The notes: a model not told the origin generated them from the sequence alone. DNA of 64,000 bases from Eggerthella sinensis (GCF_003339815.1 NZ_PPTT01000016.1:1-64000), one strand, 5' to 3'. Shown: positions 25,622-36,166, numbered from the stretch's first letter. Made by a program: numbers and translations.

Positions 25622-27109
25622 TTACCCCTCGCTGTTCTCGGCTGGCGGCAGGACGAGCTCCCGAAGCGTGCCCGGCTGCGCGTCGGGCGGCACGGGAATC
25701 TCGAAGTAGCTCTCGGTGGTGCCCCGCCCGCGCGACTCGACGAGCACGCGCTCGACGGTGCCGACGCGGCGCGCGTACTCCTGCGCGCGCAGCTCGTCGC
25801 CGAGGGCGCGCAGCGCGGCGGCGCGGCGCTCGCGCACGGCGGGCGGCACCTGGTCGGCGCGGGCCGCCGCGGGCGTGCCGTCGCGGCGCGAGTACGGGAA
25901 CGCGTGGATCTTCGCGAAGCGGCAGGCGCGCGCCACGTCGAGGGTCTCCTGGAACTCCGCGTCGGTCTCGCCGGGGAACCCGGCGATAATGTCGGTGGAC
26001 AGCGCCAGCTCGGGCACGGCGGCGTACAAGCGCTCCACGAGCGCGACGAAGCGCGGAGCGTCGTACGGGCGCGCCATCTCGCGCAGCACCTTCGAGCTGC
26101 CGGCCTGCAGGGGCAGGTGCAGGTGGCGGCAGACGCGCCCGTCGGATGCGGCGAGGACGTCCACGAGCGCGTCGTCCACGTCGCGCGGCTCGACGCTCGA
26201 GATGCGGAAGCGGCACGCGGCGTCCGCCGTGGCGTCGAGCAGCAGGCGCAGCAGGTCGGCGAGGCGCACGGCGGCCGGGTCGCGTTTCGCGCCGTCGCAG
26301 TAGGAGCCCAGGTTGATGCCCGTGAGCACGATCTCCCCGGCGCCCGCCCGCGCGTACGCGACGCACTCCGCCACCACGTCGTCGGCCGGCCGGCTCGTCG
26401 CCCGCCCGCGCGCCACGTGCACGATGCAGTACGTGCACGCATTGTCGCACCCGTCCTGCACCTTCACGCCCACCCGGCTGCGGAAAGAAGGGCCGAAACG
26501 GAGGAGGGAGAATGCAGGTGCCGCTCCTCGAGCTGCGGCACCTCCTCCTTGCGCGGCGAGAACGCCTGCCGCGCCATGGGGGGAGGATGCGGGTTTCACT
26601 CCTCGTGCTGCGCCCCCTGCTCCTTGCGCGGCGCGAGTGCTTGCAGGACCGGCGAGCTCGCCTGCCGCGCCATGGGGGGAAAGCGCAGGTCCACCGTCAC
26701 GGGGGGAGGATGCAGGTCCACCATCACAGAGGGAGACCGCAGGTTCGCCGTCACAGAGGGAGACCGCGGGTCCACAAACCTGGTAGCCGCCCTCCCCTTC
26801 CCACAGCTTTCCCAACTCGGCCTTTCCCAGCACGGTTACGCGCTCGTCCAGGTTCTCGTAGAATGCGCGGTCGATGGCGGCGGCGCAGCCGGTTACCACG
26901 ACGCGGGCCCGGTCGTTCGCGCGCAGGGCGCGCCGGACGGCCTTGCGGGTCTTCTTCTCGGCCTCGCCGGTGACGGTGCACGTGTTCACCACGATGAGGT
27001 CGGCGTCCGCCTCGGGGGTTTCGGCACCGCGGGCGGCGAGGTGCGCGGCGACGTCGTCCGACTCCACGCGGTTTACCTTGCAGCCCAGATTGACCACGGC
27101 GAAGTTCAT
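25622..27109 (-). CDS. mtaB: tRNA t6A37 methylthiotransferase MtaB with repeat insertion
   Basis: MtaB converts t6A to ms2t6A at tRNA position 37. The 495-residue product has N-domain cysteines C10 (NLGCKVNRVES), C44 (NTCTVT) and C75 (VTGCAAA), then a radical SAM cluster C221-x3-C225-x2-C228 (DGCDNACTYC). Normal length is about 430; the excess is a low-complexity Ala/Gly/Pro/Ser insertion at residues 111-203, exactly between the two domains and kept in frame. The ATG overlaps the rsmE stop (ATGA), and the C39-like gene follows. Confidence 0.9.
   Translation of the reverse strand: MNFAVVNLGCKVNRVESDDVAAHLAARGAETPEADADLIVVNTCTVTGEAEKKTRKAVRRALRANDRARVVVTGCAAAIDRAFYENLDERVTVLGKAELGKLWEGEGGYQVCGPAVSLCDGEPAVSLCDGGPASSPRDGGPALSPHGAAGELAGPASTRAAQGAGGAARGVKPASSPHGAAGVLAAQGGGAAARGAAPAFSLLRFGPSFRSRVGVKVQDGCDNACTYCIVHVARGRATSRPADDVVAECVAYARAGAGEIVLTGINLGSYCDGAKRDPAAVRLADLLRLLLDATADAACRFRISSVEPRDVDDALVDVLAASDGRVCRHLHLPLQAGSSKVLREMARPYDAPRFVALVERLYAAVPELALSTDIIAGFPGETDAEFQETLDVARACRFAKIHAFPYSRRDGTPAAARADQVPPAVRERRAAALRALGDELRAQEYARRVGTVERVLVESRGRGTTESYFEIPVPPDAQPGTLRELVLPPAENSEG
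26686..26775. repeat. 27-bp tandem repeat inside mtaB
   Basis: Three full 27-bp units (26686-26712, 26713-26739, 26740-26766) and the start of a fourth differ at only a few positions; each encodes a 9-residue unit of the PAVSLCDGE/G type. More degenerate relatives extend to about 26501 (PASSPRDGG, PALSPHGAA, PASSPHGAA). As 27 is a multiple of 3, copy-number change would keep the frame. Confidence 0.85.
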
Positions 27110-27906
27110 CGCGGCTCCCGACGGGCGAGGCGGTTGAGCTCGTGCAGCACGAGCGCGGGCGCCACGATGCCGGCCGTTTCGGTGCGCAGGATGGACGAGC
27201 CCAGCGACACGAGCGACGCACGGGGGTTGCACGCGAGCAGCGCATCCACCTCGCGCTCGGTCAGGCCGCCCTCGGGGCCCACCACCACGCCGACGCGGGC
27301 GTTCGCGGCACCCGCGCGCAGCTGCACGAGCGCGCGCTCGATGGCCTCGTCGATACGCGCGGTGCCCGGCGCCTCCTCCCAGCAGACGAGCACGGCCGTG
27401 CTGTGCGCGAACAGGGCGCAGAGGTCCTCGAGGGCGCCGACGTCGGTCACCTCGGGCATCGCGCGCTGCCCCGACTGCATGGCGGCGCTCTTCGCGATGG
27501 AGCGCCAGCGCTGCACGCGGGCGGCCGCCTTCCTGTCGTCGAGCTTCACGATGGAGCGCTCGCACGCGAACGGCGCGAACGCGGACACGCCCAGCTCGGT
27601 GGCGTGGCGGATGACCGTGTCCATCTTGTCGCCCTTCGCCAAACCCTGCGCGAGCACCACCATCGGACGGTCGGGCTCGTCCTCGAAGCGCTGCGCGATG
27701 CGCACCACGGGCAGGTTGTCGTCGAAGGCCACGATCTCGCATTCGAAGTAGTCGCGCGCCGCGTCCACCACGGCCACGTGCTCGCCCGGCGCAAGCCGAA
27801 GCACGCGCGCGTGCTTCGCGTCGTCGGCCGCGAGGCGCAGCGGGAAGGCCGCCGCGCCTTCGTCGGCGATGACCTGGCTCTCAAGATAGAAGTGCGGCAG
27901 CGACAT
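27106..27906 (-). CDS. rsmE: 16S rRNA m3U1498 methyltransferase RsmE
   Basis: RsmE is a SPOUT-class enzyme that methylates U1498 of 16S rRNA. The 266-residue product shows the N-terminal PUA-like domain and the knot signature VVGPEGGLTEREVD and LGSSILRTETAG. It begins 8 nt after the dnaJ stop and overlaps mtaB by 4 nt (ATGA), giving tight coupling. Confidence 0.95.
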   Translation of the reverse strand: MSLPHFYLESQVIADEGAAAFPLRLAADDAKHARVLRLAPGEHVAVVDAARDYFECEIVAFDDNLPVVRIAQRFEDEPDRPMVVLAQGLAKGDKMDTVIRHATELGVSAFAPFACERSIVKLDDRKAAARVQRWRSIAKSAAMQSGQRAMPEVTDVGALEDLCALFAHSTAVLVCWEEAPGTARIDEAIERALVQLRAGAANARVGVVVGPEGGLTEREVDALLACNPRASLVSLGSSILRTETAGIVAPALVLHELNRLARREPR

Positions 27907-27913
27907 GGCGGGC

Positions 27914-29053
27914 CTAGTTGAACGCGTCGCGGAGCTTCTGCAGCGGCGTGCGGGCGTCGGACACGTCCTCGCCCAGCTCCCCGGCCAGCTGCTCGAGCAG
28001 TTCGCGCTGCTTCTTCGTCACCTTCTTGGGCACCACCACGTTCACGTGCACGTACATGTCGCCGCGCGCGTCGCTGCGGAAGCGCGGCATGCCGAAGCCC
28101 TTCACGCGCACCACCTGCTCGTTCTGGCAGCCTTCGGGGATGCGCACCTGCACCTTCTCGCCTTCGAAGATGCCGTCGATCTCGATTTCGGCGCCCAGCG
28201 TGGCCTGCACGATGGACACGTTCGCACGCGCATGCAGGTTGTCGCCATCACGCTCGAAGAACTCGTGCGGCTGGATGCGGCACGTCACGATGAGGTCGCC
28301 CGGACGCGCGCCGTGCATGCCGGCCTCGCCGAAGCCGGACAGGCGCAGCTGCTGCGCGTCGCGGATGCCCACGGGCACCTCGACGGTGACGCGCTGGCGG
28401 TCGGGCACGCGACCCTGGCCCTCGCACTCGGGACACGGGTTCTCGATGGTGTGGCCCGTGCCGCCGCAGGTCTTGCACGTGGTGGCCGTCTGCATGTCGC
28501 CGAGGAACGTGTGCTGGATGGTGACGACGCGGCCCTGGCCGTGGCAGTCGGGGCACGTGATCTCGCGCCCGTCGGGGCCGAGGCCCGAGCCCTCGCAGTC
28601 GGGGCACGGCGCCAGGCGGTCGTACACGATCTCCTTCTTCGCGCCGGCGGCCACTTCCTCGAGGGTGAGGCGCAGGCCCACGCCCATGTCGCGGCCCTCT
28701 TTGCGCATGGGGGTGCGGCCGGTGGCCTGCCCGCCGAAGAACGAGCTGAAGATGTCGCCCATGCCGAAGCCGCCGCCGAACAGGTCCTCGAAGTCGACGT
28801 AGCCGCCGCCCCCGTAGGGGTTGCCGCCGCCGGCCGCGCCGGGAACCGTGCCGAAGCGATCGTACTGGGCGCGCTTCTGCGCGTCCGACAGCACGTCGTA
28901 CGCTTCGTTCAGCTCTTTGAACTGGTCTTCGGCGTCGGGCGCCTTGTTCACATCCGGATGAAGCTCGCGCGCGCGCCGACGGAACGCCTTCTTGATCTCG
29001 TCTTCGGTTGCCTCGCGGGACACGCCCAGAACTTCGTACAGATCCTTCGCCAT
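27914..29053 (-). CDS. dnaJ: Chaperone DnaJ
   Basis: DnaJ is the J-domain co-chaperone of DnaK. The 379-residue product has a J domain (HPD at residues 34-36), a Gly-rich region ([10 protein letters not shown]), four zinc-finger repeats ([32 protein letters not shown]) and the C-terminal substrate domain. It follows hrcA without grpE or dnaK in between, the arrangement of the second actinobacterial dnaJ. Expression should be controlled through the CIRCE element before hrcA. An in-frame GTG at 29077 is an alternative start. Confidence 0.95.
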   Translation of the reverse strand: MAKDLYEVLGVSREATEDEIKKAFRRRARELHPDVNKAPDAEDQFKELNEAYDVLSDAQKRAQYDRFGTVPGAAGGGNPYGGGGYVDFEDLFGGGFGMGDIFSSFFGGQATGRTPMRKEGRDMGVGLRLTLEEVAAGAKKEIVYDRLAPCPDCEGSGLGPDGREITCPDCHGQGRVVTIQHTFLGDMQTATTCKTCGGTGHTIENPCPECEGQGRVPDRQRVTVEVPVGIRDAQQLRLSGFGEAGMHGARPGDLIVTCRIQPHEFFERDGDNLHARANVSIVQATLGAEIEIDGIFEGEKVQVRIPEGCQNEQVVRVKGFGMPRFRSDARGDMYVHVNVVVPKKVTKKQRELLEQLAGELGEDVSDARTPLQKLRDAFN

Positions 29054-29110
29054 CTTGCTCTCGAAACCTTTCCTCACGGGCGGCGCACGGCGCGCCGCCG
29101 CACCATGTCG

Positions 29111-30124
29111 TTATACGTCTCCGAGCGCTGCGCTCGCTATGCGCACCGCCTGTATCACCTTGGAATAGTCCATGCGCGTGGGACCCACCACGGCCACCAC
29201 GCCGGCTGCGGCGCCGCGTCCGTAGCGGCTTGCCACCACCGACACGCCCGCAAGCTCCGCCGCGGGGTTCTCGCGCCCGATGCGCACGCTCGGCACGCCC
29301 GCGCCCTGGCGGGCGGCGTCGTCGAGGATGTGCAGCAGCACGGTGTCGTCCTCGAGCACCTGCATGACGGGCAGCAGCGCCTGCGACTGGCTGAACTCCG
29401 GCTTCGTCAGCAAAGAACTCACGCCCAGACGGTGCGTGCGCGACAGCTCGCTTTCCTGCAAGCACGACAGCACCTCGTCGAGCGCCATGCGCACGAGCGG
29501 ATCGCGGAAGGCCTCGACCATGCCCTCGCCCAGGCCGTCTTCGATCTCGTGCAGCGACTTGCCGTTGAACACGTCGCCGAGGAAGCGCTGCACCTGGGCG
29601 AGCTCGTCGGGAGCCACCTCTTCGGCGAACTCCATCTGACGGTTGAACACCTGGCCGTCCTCGGTGACGAGCACGACGAGCGCCCGGTACGGGGACAGCG
29701 AGATGAGCGACAGCTGCTTGATGTGCAGGTTGAGCACCGACGGCGCCAGCACGATGGACAGGCAGTCGGTGAGGCGCGTGAGCGCCGACGACGTCTGCTC
29801 GAGCAGCGCATCGAGCTCGCTCGCGCTGCGGCGCAGCTGGTCCACCACGGGACGGTAGCGCTCGTCGTCGCCCGCGAGGTCGGATTGCAGCAGGTTGTCC
29901 ACGAACGCGCGGTAGCCGTAATCGGTCGGGATGCGGCCCGCCGAGGTGTGCGGCTGCGTGATGTAGCCGCCGTCCTCGAGGACGGACAGCTCGTTGCGCA
30001 CCGTTGCCGGGCTCACGCCCAGCTGGTACCGCTCCGTCAGCGTGCGCGACCCCACGGGCAGAGCGCGCGCGACGTACTCTTCGATAAGGGCGCTCAACAC
30101 CCGTTGCCTACGATCCGAAAGCAC
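29111..30124 (-). CDS. hrcA: Heat-inducible transcription repressor HrcA
   Basis: HrcA binds CIRCE operators and represses class I heat-shock genes. The 337-residue product starts at GTG and has an N-terminal winged helix (GSRTLTERYQLGVSPATVRN), the TSAGRIPTDYGYR motif and a GAF-like C-terminal region. A CIRCE element lies 55 bp upstream, so the repressor should control its own operon (hrcA-dnaJ-rsmE-mtaB and following). Confidence 0.96.
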   Translation of the reverse strand: MLSDRRQRVLSALIEEYVARALPVGSRTLTERYQLGVSPATVRNELSVLEDGGYITQPHTSAGRIPTDYGYRAFVDNLLQSDLAGDDERYRPVVDQLRRSASELDALLEQTSSALTRLTDCLSIVLAPSVLNLHIKQLSLISLSPYRALVVLVTEDGQVFNRQMEFAEEVAPDELAQVQRFLGDVFNGKSLHEIEDGLGEGMVEAFRDPLVRMALDEVLSCLQESELSRTHRLGVSSLLTKPEFSQSQALLPVMQVLEDDTVLLHILDDAARQGAGVPSVRIGRENPAAELAGVSVVASRYGRGAAAGVVAVVGPTRMDYSKVIQAVRIASAALGDV

Positions 30125-30179
30125 GCTCGTTCACCTGCCTCTCTCACTGGTTGGTCCCCACCTATGGTAACGCATCATA

Positions 30180-30206
30180 TTAGCAGCCGAAAGCCTCGAG
30201 TGCTAA
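30180..30206 (-). promoter_or_regulatory. CIRCE operator upstream of hrcA
   Basis: TTAGCAGCC-N9-GAGTGCTAA matches the CIRCE consensus TTAGCACTC-N9-GAGTGCTAA at 16 of 18 positions, with one perfect half-site. AT-rich TAATAT/TATGAT candidate -10 sequences adjoin or overlap the imperfect half, so HrcA would occlude the promoter. Confidence 0.9.
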
Positions 30207-30323
30207 CGAGAGTGCAGAAATGTGAAGAAACTACGGTGAGACCCCTTGGTTGGCCCCTGCCCGCAGGGAGACGCGCGGTCAACCCGCCGTGCGCGCGGGC
30301 TCGTCGGAGAACCTGCGGGTCCC

Positions 30324-30353
30324 CCGGTCGGCGCGCGAAGCGCGCACGACCGG
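30324..30353. terminator. 13-bp stem-loop between hemW and the hrcA promoter
   Basis: CCGGTCGGCGCGC (30324-30336) pairs with 30340-30353 with one bulged A and a GAA loop. It lies 47 bp downstream of the hemW stop on the minus strand. No T-tract is present. Confidence 0.5.
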
Positions 30354-30399
30354 CACGACAACGGGCGCGCCATGGGAGGATGGAGACCGAAGCGCGCCC

Positions 30400-31512
30400 C
30401 TACGGTGCCAGGTCGTACAGGTCCCCGTAGAGCTCGTTGCCGCAGAGCCAGCCGAGCTCCGTGGGCCTCCAGCGGCCTTCGCGGTGCTCCGCCAGCCCCC
30501 GCCGGGCCAGCCCGTCCAGCGTCGCGGGCAGCTCGGGCAGCAGCGCGGCGGCCTGTTCCACGCGCTCGTCGCTCACGCCGACGGTCATGCGCATGCCCAG
30601 CATGAGGTCCTCGGCGGCCATCTGGCGCGCGTCGAGGTCGTCGGTGACCTGGCCGTCCTTCACGCGCATGCGGCGAGCAGCGTTCTGCGTCATCGTGGCG
30701 GCCGAACGGCCGAGGCCGAGGTAGGGCACGCCGGTCCAGTACGCGATGTTGTGACGGCTCTCGCAGCCCGGCCGGGCGTAGCTGGCCACCTCGTAGCGCG
30801 CGAAGCCCGCCTCGGTCAGCACGCGCTCGGCGATCTCCATGTGCGCGGCCTCCGCGTCGTCGTCGGGCTCGTCGAGCTCGCCTGCCAGCACGGCGGCGTC
30901 GAAGGGCGTGTGCGGCTCGATGGTGAGCGGGTACACGCTCACGTGCGTCGCGCCGAGGCGCACCGCCTCGCGCACGCTTTCCTCGAAGCTCTCGTCGCTT
31001 TGTCCGGGAATGCCGCACATGAGGTCGAGACTCACGTTCTCGAAGCGCGTGAAGGCGGCCTCGATGGCGCGCCGCGCCTCGTCGGCCGAATGCGCGCGCC
31101 CGAGGGTGCGCAGCACGTCGTCGTCGAAGCTCTGCACGCCGATGGACAGGCGGTTCACGCCGAGCGCCCAGATATCGCGCACCATGCGCTCGGTGAGGCT
31201 CTCGGGGTTCGCCTCCATCGTGCACTCCACCTCGGGCGTGAGGTGCATGGACAGCGACAGCGTGTACAGCAGCATCGACAGGCGCGCCAGCCCCACGTGC
31301 GACGGCGTGCCGCCGCCCAGGTACACGGTCTCGAGCGCGCCGAGCTCGCCCTCCTTCGCCTTGCGGCGGATGTCCAGCACGAGCTCGTCGACGTACGCGT
31401 CGATCTCGGGCGCGTCAGCCGGCACCGCCGCCGTGGCGAAATCGCAGTAGGCGCAGCGCTTCACGCAGAACGGAAGGTGCACGTACAGCGCGCGGTAGGG
31501 ATCATGGGGCAT
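30400..31512 (-). CDS. hemW: Heme chaperone / HemN-like radical SAM protein HemW
   Basis: The 370-residue product has the radical SAM cluster C16-x3-C20-x2-C23 (FCVKRCAYCDF), the GGGTPS motif, the AYWTGVPYLGLG segment and the C-terminal HemN domain. The CxxxCxxC spacing without a fourth adjacent Cys suits HemW (heme transfer) rather than true HemN oxidase. The ATG at 31512 has AAAGGCGGG upstream; an in-frame ATG at 31533 overlaps the dusB stop. The position between lepA and hrcA is conserved in Gram-positives. Confidence 0.9.
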   Translation of the reverse strand: MPHDPYRALYVHLPFCVKRCAYCDFATAAVPADAPEIDAYVDELVLDIRRKAKEGELGALETVYLGGGTPSHVGLARLSMLLYTLSLSMHLTPEVECTMEANPESLTERMVRDIWALGVNRLSIGVQSFDDDVLRTLGRAHSADEARRAIEAAFTRFENVSLDLMCGIPGQSDESFEESVREAVRLGATHVSVYPLTIEPHTPFDAAVLAGELDEPDDDAEAAHMEIAERVLTEAGFARYEVASYARPGCESRHNIAYWTGVPYLGLGRSAATMTQNAARRMRVKDGQVTDDLDARQMAAEDLMLGMRMTVGVSDERVEQAAALLPELPATLDGLARRGLAEHREGRWRPTELGWLCGNELYGDLYDLAP

Positions 31513-31529
31513 GAGGGGCCCGCCTTTCG

Positions 31530-32516
31530 TCATACGCCGGCCGCGTGCTCGCGTGCGCACGCCACCAGCTCGTCGAACACGACGTCGAAGTCTTCGACCG
31601 ACACGCAGGCGTTGATCTTCTCCCGCGCGGCCGCTGCGCCGGGAATGCCCGCCATGTACCACATGGCATGCTTGCGCATGCGCACGATGTTCTTGCCCTC
31701 GCGCTCGCTCAGCAGCCGCGCGTGACGGCGCGCCAGGGCGATGCGCTCTTCCACGCCGGGCGCCTCCGGCTCGGCCTCCCCCGCAAGGGCGGCCTTCGCC
31801 TGCGCGAACACCCAGGGGTTGCCCTCCGCAGCGCGCGCGATCATCACGGCGTCGCAGCCGGTGCGCTCGGTGATGGCCACCGCGTCCGCGCCGCGCTTCA
31901 CGTCGCCGTTGCCCACCACCGGCACCGACACGGCCTGCTTCACCCGCGCGATGGCGTCCCATTCGGCGCTGCCGCGGTACAGCTGCTCGGCGTAGCGCCC
32001 GTGCACGGCCAGCGCCGCCGCGCCCGCGTCCTCCATCCTGCGGGCGAATGCGGGCGCCGTCTCCACGCCTTCGGCCCATCCGCGCCGGAACTTCACCGTC
32101 ACCGGATGGCTCACCGCCGCGCACACGGCGCGCACGATGGAGACGGCAAGGTCGGGGTCCTTCATGAGCGCCGAGCCGTCGCCCTTCGACACGATCTTGC
32201 GGGCCGGGCAGCCCATGTTGATGTCGAGGTAGGCCAGCGACGCGCCCATCTCGTCTTCGATCCATGCGGCCTGCGAGGCCATCGTGTCGGGCTCGTGGCC
32301 GAACAGCTGCACCGCCACCTGGTCCTCCCCCGGCGCGAGGCGCAGCAGGTGCCGCGTCTTCTCGTTCGCGTAGGAAAGCCCCTTCGCCGACACCATCTCG
32401 GTGTACGTGACGTCGGCGCCCTGCTCGCGGCAGAGCGTGCGGAACGCCTCGTCGCTCACGCCCGCCATGGGGGCGAGCAGCAGGCGGTGCGTCTTGAAGA
32501 ACGCGCGCATGTCCAT
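31530..32516 (-). CDS. dusB: tRNA-dihydrouridine synthase (DusB-type)
   Basis: This FMN enzyme reduces uridines in tRNA D-loops. The 328-residue TIM-barrel protein starts LLLAPMAGVSDEAFR, has the catalytic cysteine in DINMGCPARKIV and the substrate residues KFRRGW. It begins 13 nt after the small membrane gene and ends 17 bp before hemW. Confidence 0.93.
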   Translation of the reverse strand: MDMRAFFKTHRLLLAPMAGVSDEAFRTLCREQGADVTYTEMVSAKGLSYANEKTRHLLRLAPGEDQVAVQLFGHEPDTMASQAAWIEDEMGASLAYLDINMGCPARKIVSKGDGSALMKDPDLAVSIVRAVCAAVSHPVTVKFRRGWAEGVETAPAFARRMEDAGAAALAVHGRYAEQLYRGSAEWDAIARVKQAVSVPVVGNGDVKRGADAVAITERTGCDAVMIARAAEGNPWVFAQAKAALAGEAEPEAPGVEERIALARRHARLLSEREGKNIVRMRKHAMWYMAGIPGAAAAREKINACVSVEDFDVVFDELVACAREHAAGV

Positions 32517-32529
32517 CAGGGCCGCTCCC

Positions 32530-32718
32530 CTACGCTGCCACGATGTCGATGACGTTGACGAGCGCGAACATGAGCAGCACGACGATGCCCACCACCGCAA
32601 CGAGGCACCCGCAGCCGAGCGCGAGCTTCGAGCCGCTGCCCATGCCCCCTTGCTGCTGGTGCGCCTTCTTCTCGTCGAACGGGTCGTCGAGCCAGTCGAA
32701 ATCGTCTTTACGTGCCAT
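32530..32718 (-). CDS. Small single-pass membrane protein
   Basis: The 62-residue product has a charged start (MARKDDFDWLDDPFDEKK), a Gln/Gly linker and one transmembrane helix (about 33-58). No family was recognised. Its WLDDPFDEKK motif suggests a conserved lineage-specific protein. The ribosome site is weak, but it sits snugly between lepA (41 bp) and dusB (13 bp) on the same strand, which supports a real gene. Confidence 0.7.
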   Translation of the reverse strand: MARKDDFDWLDDPFDEKKAHQQQGGMGSGSKLALGCGCLVAVVGIVVLLMFALVNVIDIVAA

Positions 32719-32759
32719 GCTATCAACCTATCCGTGCGCGGATGCCGCTCTGCCGCGCT

Positions 32760-34565
<1,806 letters not shown>

Positions 34566-34665
34566 AGCCTGTCTTTCACATCGTACGGGCGCGCGCCAAT
34601 GCGGGCGCTTGAGAAACGAAAGCCTATTCTACCTTATTCGCGGCGGATGGCGAGCCTCGAGGCGC

Positions 34666-35100
34666 CTACAGCTCAACGACGGCGGTCTCGCCGTTCGACG
34701 AATCGACGCGCACAAGCTGCGAGCGGGCGTGGTCGCCCTCGTCGACGCAGAGGGCCCACAGGCCGTCGTCGAGCTCGAGCGCGGCCTCTCCCCCGCTCAG
34801 GACGGCCGTCGACTGCTGCACGGGCACGAATGTCGAGCCGTCCGCGGCGGTGAGGGTGGGCGTGCACACCGCGATGGAGGCCGCGTCGGCGCGCACGGTC
34901 ACGGTCGAGCCGCTTTCCAGGGTGCCCGCAGGCGCATTTTCGCCCGGCGCGAAGGTTTCCTTCTCGTCGGAATGGCAGCTCGCGCATCCCTCGTTCGCGT
35001 CGATGACCTGGTGCGAGCCGCTCGAGCAGCCGACAAGGGCGCCGAGGGCGCAGGATGCGGCAAGCGCGAGGGACAGCGGTCGAAGGGCGGCGGTTCTCAT
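34666..35100 (-). CDS. Lipoprotein with a single CxxCH motif (possible mini-cytochrome c)
   Basis: The 144-residue protein has a lipoprotein signal (lipobox LVGC, Cys25) followed 14 residues later by CASCH, the covalent heme c attachment motif. The rest is beta-rich and acidic, without further CxxCH and with no recognised family. A heme-binding extracellular electron carrier is a reasonable inference, but a single motif could be chance. AAAGGA precedes the ATG by 8 nt. It stands alone between lepA and rpsT. Confidence 0.75.
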   Translation of the reverse strand: MRTAALRPLSLALAASCALGALVGCSSGSHQVIDANEGCASCHSDEKETFAPGENAPAGTLESGSTVTVRADAASIAVCTPTLTAADGSTFVPVQQSTAVLSGGEAALELDDGLWALCVDEGDHARSQLVRVDSSNGETAVVEL

Positions 35101-35475
35101 GGCGGTCGTCCTTTCGAGACGGGGAGAAAAAACGTGTTTTCGACAATTCTTCGTGAAAACATCGGCAACCTTTGCTATTCTATCGCATTGTGTATCCGGC
35201 AAATACGTTCGCGCGATGGTTTCATCGCCGATCTGCAGACGTGGCTGCGCTTTAAGATTCGTAGTGCTGGGTGACCGAATGGTCCGCGAAACAGAGAAAT
35301 CCCGCCTGTTTCCACATGCATCGTTGGCTGTCCGCGTCGCGGACGAGCCGCGCCCTTTGAGGGATGCATGCGAGGCTATCGGCACCGTGGCAGTCGTATC
35401 TCGAAGCCGCAGGGCGCTTGCGCTACCGGGAACGCACGGTATTCGATAGGTTTGTATATTGGAGGAACATCACCC
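35101..35475. other. Intergenic divergent region before rpsT
   Basis: These 375 bp separate the lipoprotein gene from rpsT. The lipoprotein side (35140-35215) is AT-rich and likely holds its promoter. A weak rpsT promoter candidate is TTGCGC (35418-35423), 16 bp, TATTCG (35440-35445). GAAACAG (35288-35294) can pair with CTGTTTC (35306-35312). No tRNA or small ORF was found. Confidence 0.4.
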
Positions 35476-35976
35476 ATGGCGAACATCAAAAGCCAGAAGA
35501 AGCGCATCATCACCAACGAAAAGTCCCGTATGCGCAACCGCGCGGTCAAGTCTGAGCTCAAGACCGCGACCCGTCGCGTGAAGGACGCCGTCGCCGCCGA
35601 AAACGGCGCCGAGGCTTACGCCGCCGCATGCGCCGCGTGCCGCCTGCTCGACAAAGCCGCCTCGAAGGGCGTCATCCACAAGAACCAGGCTGCGAACCGC
35701 AAGAGCGGCGTGATGGCCCTGGCCAACACCGTGGCGACCGACGCCGATCGTGCCGCCTACGAGAAGCCGGCCAAGAAGGAGCAGAAGACGGGCTCCAAGA
35801 AGGCCGAGCGCAAGGCTGCGCGCGCTGCCGAGATGGAAGCCGCTTCCAAAGAGAAGGCCAAGCGCCGCGAGAAGCAGCTCAAGGAAGAAGCCGCCGCTCA
35901 GAAGCGCAAGGCGAAGGAAGCCGAAGAAGCCGCCAAGGCCGAGGCTGCCGGTGCTGAGGAAGCTGCCGCCGAATAA
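35476..35976 (+). CDS. rpsT: 30S ribosomal protein S20 with long charged C-terminal extension
   Basis: S20 binds 16S rRNA at the bottom of the 30S body. Residues 1-88 are a normal S20 ([30 protein letters not shown]), but the protein continues to 166 residues with a Lys/Glu/Ala-rich, coiled-coil-like tail ([17 protein letters not shown] onward). The family is usually about 85-90 residues. GGAGGA precedes the ATG. It is one of few plus-strand genes in this half and ends in a strong hairpin. Confidence 0.95.
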   Translation: MANIKSQKKRIITNEKSRMRNRAVKSELKTATRRVKDAVAAENGAEAYAAACAACRLLDKAASKGVIHKNQAANRKSGVMALANTVATDADRAAYEKPAKKEQKTGSKKAERKAARAAEMEAASKEKAKRREKQLKEEAAAQKRKAKEAEEAAKAEAAGAEEAAAE

Positions 35977-36026
35977 CATCGATGCGCATACGGCAATCGC
36001 CCCGCGATCCGTCCGCATATCAAGAG

Positions 36027-36058
36027 CGAGAGGGCCCCGGAAATCCGGGGCCCTCTCG
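36027..36058 (+). terminator. rpsT terminator hairpin
   Basis: A perfect 15-bp inverted repeat (36027-36041 with 36044-36058) follows the rpsT stop by 50 bp. The T-tract is poor (CGCGTTG), but stem stability is very high. It could also stop opposing transcription from holA. Confidence 0.75.
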
Positions 36059-36078
36059 CGTTGGGGGGGGGGCTAGCT

Positions 36079-36166
36079 TTGCGACCTGCGTCCCGTGCTC
36101 TTTGCCGACCGGGGTCTACCCCTTGCGACCTGCGTCCCCGCTCGTTGCGCCCGCGAAAGGGTGTGC
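36079..36166. repeat. 22-bp tandem repeat, four units
   Basis: Four consecutive 22-bp units begin at 36079, 36101, 36123 and 36145, each starting TTGCG or TTTGC. Units 1 and 3 share the 16-mer TTGCGACCTGCGTCCC exactly, 44 bp apart. The repeat fills the gap between the convergent rpsT and holA genes and follows a run of G residues (36063-36072). Confidence 0.65.

Noticed and set aside
26686-26775. Short regular repeats that could suggest a CRISPR array
   Set aside because: The 27-bp units abut with no spacers and are translated in frame inside mtaB; no cas genes are nearby.
35101-35475. Possible tRNA or small RNA gene in the gap before rpsT
   Set aside because: No cloverleaf or T-loop (GGTTCGAAT-type) could be built on either strand; only promoters and a small hairpin are supported.
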